Assembly: GCA_033761835.1 (NCBI GenBank)
Contig: JANRME010000077.1
Location: forward strand, 1-16,502
Length of the DNA: 16,502 nucleotides
DNA from: JADJNW01 sp033761835
GTDB taxonomy: Bacteria; Bacteroidota; Bacteroidia; Chitinophagales; Saprospiraceae
Direction: 5' to 3'
Of this stretch, positions 14,633-16,502 are shown piece after piece. Position numbers and translations under genes: made by a program. Below the pieces are notes generated by a model that saw only the letters and a program-made list of their open reading frames with translations, ran no database searches and was not told where the DNA came from. Position 1 is the stretch's first letter; each line of letters starts with the position of its first letter.

Positions 14633-14650
14633 ATCATTTTTTTGGTGGGT
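14633..14650. repeat. Exact 18-base copy of the vanZ start region
   Basis: ATCATTTTTTTGGTGGGT here is identical to 16069-16086, which holds the vanZ-like start codon and the bases before it. Here it lies 161 bases before the shorter tonB and opens only a five-codon frame (MISLI, then stop). Confidence 0.75.
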
Positions 14651-14689
14651 AAGTATTTAGTTTTTTATTAAAAATCAAGGATTTACACT

Positions 14690-14729
14690 AAATAAAAATG
14701 GCTATATCATTTCTGATACAGCCATTTTT
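14690..14729 (-). terminator. Intrinsic terminator after the longer tonB
   Basis: Arms 14694-14709 and 14714-14729 pair over 16 bp with one imperfect position, which is a G-U pair on the minus strand, and close with the stable tetraloop GAAA (minus strand). The distal arm ends in TTTTT and continues ATTTAG. It is 22 bases after the stop codon of the tonB gene at 14751. Confidence 0.82.
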
Positions 14730-14750
14730 ATAAGTAGCTATAGACTAATA

Positions 14751-15671
14751 TTACTCCAGTTTGAAACGAACCGGCAGGTTGAACTGTACCCGTACTGGGC
14801 GTCCACGCTGCTTACCAGGTGTCCACTTCAAGCTCTGATCATTCATCAATTGCGTTACACGCAGGGCTTCTGCACCGCACTGGCCACCAATGTCGCGTAC
14901 AACGCGAGCGTCGGTCACCATACCATCTTTTTCTACAACAAATGTCACAACAACCATCCCTTCGATACCGTTTTCACGAGCGATTGCCGGATACTTGATA
15001 TTTTTGTAGATGAACTCCAACATTTTTTTGTCAGCACAAGCTTTCTTTGCTTCTGCGGTAGGCTCGCTTTCACAACCTGGGAAACGAGGCATTTCTTCTA
15101 CCACTTTGAAGATTTCCTCTTCTTTTGGTGGTGGTGGTGGCGGCGGCGGCGGTGGTGGCGGCGCATCTTTTTTCACAACTACAGGCGGCGCTTCCACAAC
15201 CGTCCTTTCGTCAATGGACTGATCCTGGAATTGAGGCTGCTCTTCGTCCTCAATCAATTCTTCCGGCACCTCTTCGATAACGGGTGGCGGCGGTGGTGGC
15301 GGCGGTGGTGGTGGCTCGGCAGTACGAGGCGGTTCAATCTCGATGTCCTCATCCATAACCAAGGCATCATCCGGGATATAAACCGTTTTCTCATATTGTG
15401 TCCAACCAAACGCCAGCACAGTAATTCCAAGGGCTAAGGCTAAACCTACATTGAAGAACGTACCACTCAAGTTGAACACGTCCACTTCAGGGTATTTATT
15501 GCGTACTTCAAGGTCGGCTTCATGCGTCCTGCCTTTGTACTTTTCGATCAACTCGCCTGCGGCTTTCTTGGCATAACTACGCTTCACGGCAATGACAATG
15601 CCGACGACGAGCGCAATTGCTGCCAATGCTGATAACCCCAGTGCAGCTGATCCTATGGAAATATCAATCAT
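14751..15671 (-). CDS. TonB-family energy transducer, long polyproline copy
   Basis: A 306-residue paralogue of the gene at 13561. Two hydrophobic helices lie at about 9-30 and 72-92 (the latter FFNVGLALALGITVLAFGW). The periplasmic spacer has two uninterrupted proline runs, 11 residues at 120-130 and 12 at 171-182, around an acidic segment (EEVPEELIEDEEQPQFQDQ). The TonB C-terminal domain covers about 219-306: EFIYKNIKYPAIARENGIEG, VTFVVEKDGMVTDARVVRDIGG, PGKQRGRPVRVQFNLPVRFKLE. Cysteines at 200, 212 and 265 might form a disulphide. The proline runs are coded by repeats of GGT/GGC on the plus strand, a base pattern prone to slippage in steps of three, and would need elongation factor P for translation. 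It starts 12 bases after the vanZ-like gene, so they are co-transcribed. The two-helix topology is shared by both copies. Confidence 0.9.
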   Translation of the reverse strand: MIDISIGSAALGLSALAAIALVVGIVIAVKRSYAKKAAGELIEKYKGRTHEADLEVRNKYPEVDVFNLSGTFFNVGLALALGITVLAFGWTQYEKTVYIPDDALVMDEDIEIEPPRTAEPPPPPPPPPPPVIEEVPEELIEDEEQPQFQDQSIDERTVVEAPPVVVKKDAPPPPPPPPPPPPKEEEIFKVVEEMPRFPGCESEPTAEAKKACADKKMLEFIYKNIKYPAIARENGIEGMVVVTFVVEKDGMVTDARVVRDIGGQCGAEALRVTQLMNDQSLKWTPGKQRGRPVRVQFNLPVRFKLE

Positions 15672-15683
15672 ACTGACAAGTTT

Positions 15684-16073
15684 TTACTTTATAAAAAAAT
15701 AAGACACTAATACGCTTATTAAAGAACCAATAATATTAGCAACAATATCCCACACTTCAAAATATCTATGCGGGAAAAAACTATACTGCAATACTTCCAT
15801 CAACACACCGTATATCGAACCCATCACTACACTAACCAATGCTGCATTTGAAAAAGCAACTTTATTTCGGCGCAGGCCATACATCAACAGCACACAAAAC
15901 ACCATATAAGCAGCAGCATGAGCCAGTTTGTCGGTAGAAATTATTTTCTCGGCTATCTTAGGCAAATGCAACCCCGACATGACGGAGAGCAATAAAATCG
16001 TTAAGGCCCAAACAATTGCCGGAATAAACGTTTTCAAATTGATTCCTCTATTCTTGTAGATGCGTTGCATCAT
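15684..16073 (-). CDS. VanZ-like membrane protein
   Basis: A 129-residue integral membrane protein. The start is at the ATG at 16073 (MMQRIYKNRG); extending to a TTG at 16097 would add residues with no support. Four hydrophobic segments are visible: TFIPAIVWALTILLLSVMSG, then HAAAYMVFCVLLMYGL, ALVSVVMGSIYGVLMEVLQYSF, and VWDIVANIIGSLISVLVSYFF. The motif DKLAHAAAYMVF is the core VanZ-like signature (D-K-x-x-H-x-x-x-Y), and the E-x-x-Q...D-x-x-N pattern (MEVLQYSFFPHRYFEVWDIVANIIG) completes it. The biochemical role of this family is poorly known; some members act in resistance to glycopeptides, but this short type is a housekeeping-like membrane protein in many Bacteroidota. It lies 12 bases before the long tonB. 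The leader just before its start is repeated at 14633. Confidence 0.88.
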   Translation of the reverse strand: MMQRIYKNRGINLKTFIPAIVWALTILLLSVMSGLHLPKIAEKIISTDKLAHAAAYMVFCVLLMYGLRRNKVAFSNAALVSVVMGSIYGVLMEVLQYSFFPHRYFEVWDIVANIIGSLISVLVSYFFIK

Positions 16074-16120
16074 TTTTTTGGTGGGTGATATGTGCAAATT
16101 TTTTCAAAAACTTTCCAAAA

Positions 16121-16155
16121 CCCTCAATCCTCATTCTTCGACCTTCAATCCTGAA
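16121..16155 (-). repeat. 7-base-period repeat tract after gcvH remnant
   Basis: In register on the plus strand the bases read CCCTCAA, TCCTCAT, TCTTCGA, CCTTCAA and TCCTGAA. The eight bases TCAATCCT recur exactly 21 bases apart (16124 and 16145), three periods. The tract begins five bases beyond the gcvH stop codon when read on the minus strand. No hairpin is apparent. Confidence 0.6.
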
Positions 16156-16160
16156 CCTCT

Positions 16161-16415
16161 TTACCCAACCATCGCCTCATAGGCACTGGCATCCATGAGT
16201 TTTTCCAACTCCGATGCGTCAGCGATTTCCATTTTGATAATCCAACCATCTCCATAAGGCGCTTCGTTGACCAATTCTGGCTCGTCTTCCAAGCGACCAT
16301 TGAATTCCAGCACTTTACCAGACACCGGTATATATAAATCGGAAGTAGTTTTCACTGCTTATACCGTGCCAAAAATATCATTTATTTTTAATTCATCGCC
16401 AACAGTATTGACTTC
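16161..16415 (-). pseudogene. gcvH: Glycine cleavage H protein remnant
   Basis: GcvH carries the lipoyl arm that shuttles the aminomethyl group in the glycine cleavage system. In frame from 16415 the minus strand reads EVNTVGDELKINDIFGTV, then TAA at 16361-16359, then AVKTTSDLYIPVSGK and on to EAMVG. Family members have FGTVEAVKTTSDL here, so the TAA replaces a GAA (Glu) codon by one base change, two residues before the lipoylated lysine of AVKTT. The C-terminal half (VLEFNGRLEDEPELVNEAPYG, DGWIIKMEIAD, ELEKLMDASAYEAMVG) is well preserved. The first third of the protein, including the usual start and the DHEW motif, is not found upstream in any frame I checked; an AT-rich promoter-like region lies there instead. 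I judge it a truncated pseudogene. A functional gcvH would have to be elsewhere. A GTG at 16355 could at most give a 64-residue fragment. Confidence 0.85.
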
Positions 16416-16435
16416 TTTTAAAAATTTATAGGTTT

Positions 16436-16468
16436 TTTGAAAAAAATCGCATTTTACGCCTAAGTTTG
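16436..16468 (+). promoter_or_regulatory. Outward-facing Bacteroidota-type promoter at right edge
   Basis: TTTG at 16436-16439 and TAAGTTTG at 16461-16468 are 21 bases apart, a full match to the phylum consensus. It would fire to the right, out of the window, from where the gcvH N-terminal region should be. Confidence 0.65.
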
Positions 16469-16502
16469 CAACTTATTTGAAGGAAAATCACTTTTCCGCT
16501 TG

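Noticed and set aside
14850..15437. A 195-codon plus-strand frame rich in Trp and Arg across the long tonB
   Set aside because: It is the reverse reading of the proline codon arrays; no start site or independent support.
16161..16355. Small 64-residue gene starting at GTG 16355
   Set aside because: It begins inside the lipoyl motif and is the C-terminal half of GcvH, with matching GcvH sequence upstream in the same frame beyond the stop codon. Better seen as a pseudogene.

Overview
The window looks like chromosomal DNA of a member of the Bacteroidota, probably close to the Saprospiria. Four things point there: candidate promoters of the Bacteroidota type (TTTG, about 20 bases, then TAnnTTTG), start codons with little Shine-Dalgarno sequence, a Rho factor with a long charged insertion, and families typical of the phylum (DUF6503-like and DUF5777-like secreted proteins, paired TonB proteins, an ECF sigma factor followed by a membrane protein with a barrel-like domain). 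The assignment rests on sequence character alone.

Layout. 151-864 (-): secreted DUF6503-like protein. 1058-2864 (+): ECF sigma factor and a membrane-anchored partner with a barrel-like C-terminus, probably one transcription unit. 2917-4719 (+): membrane-anchored OB-fold protein, c-type cytochrome lipoprotein and DUF5777-like outer-membrane protein, a likely envelope redox unit. 4839-6566 (-): rho, behind paired hairpins that separate it from the previous unit. 6567-6967: divergent rho/serS spacer with promoters in both directions and a possible long rho leader. 6968-9707 (+): serS, a membrane zinc metallopeptidase and frr, the last ending in a near-perfect terminator. 9801-11214: an AT-rich island with a lipoprotein gene broken by an in-frame TGA and a divergent secreted protein of unknown function. 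11332-11490 (+): rpmH with the best promoter of the window. 11555-13351 (-): periplasmic TPR protein. 13561-15671 (-): two tandem paralogous tonB-like genes, each with its own terminator. 15684-16073 (-): VanZ-like membrane protein just upstream of the longer tonB. 16161-16415 (-): a gcvH remnant without its N-terminal part and with a stop codon in the lipoyl-attachment motif; a promoter pointing out of the window lies behind it.

What stands out. (1) Four spacers carry degenerate 7-base-period repeat tracts that begin within about a dozen bases of a stop codon. Each has a different repeat unit, and two fold into hairpins whose mismatches are G-U wobbles. (2) Two genes are interrupted by single in-frame stop codons. 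(3) An 18-base stretch covering the vanZ start site is repeated exactly between the two tonB genes, which hints at how the pair arose. (4) The longer TonB has 11- and 12-residue proline runs encoded by GGT/GGC repeats (as read on the + strand), while its paralogue has lost both. No mobile element, CRISPR array, tRNA or rRNA was seen.
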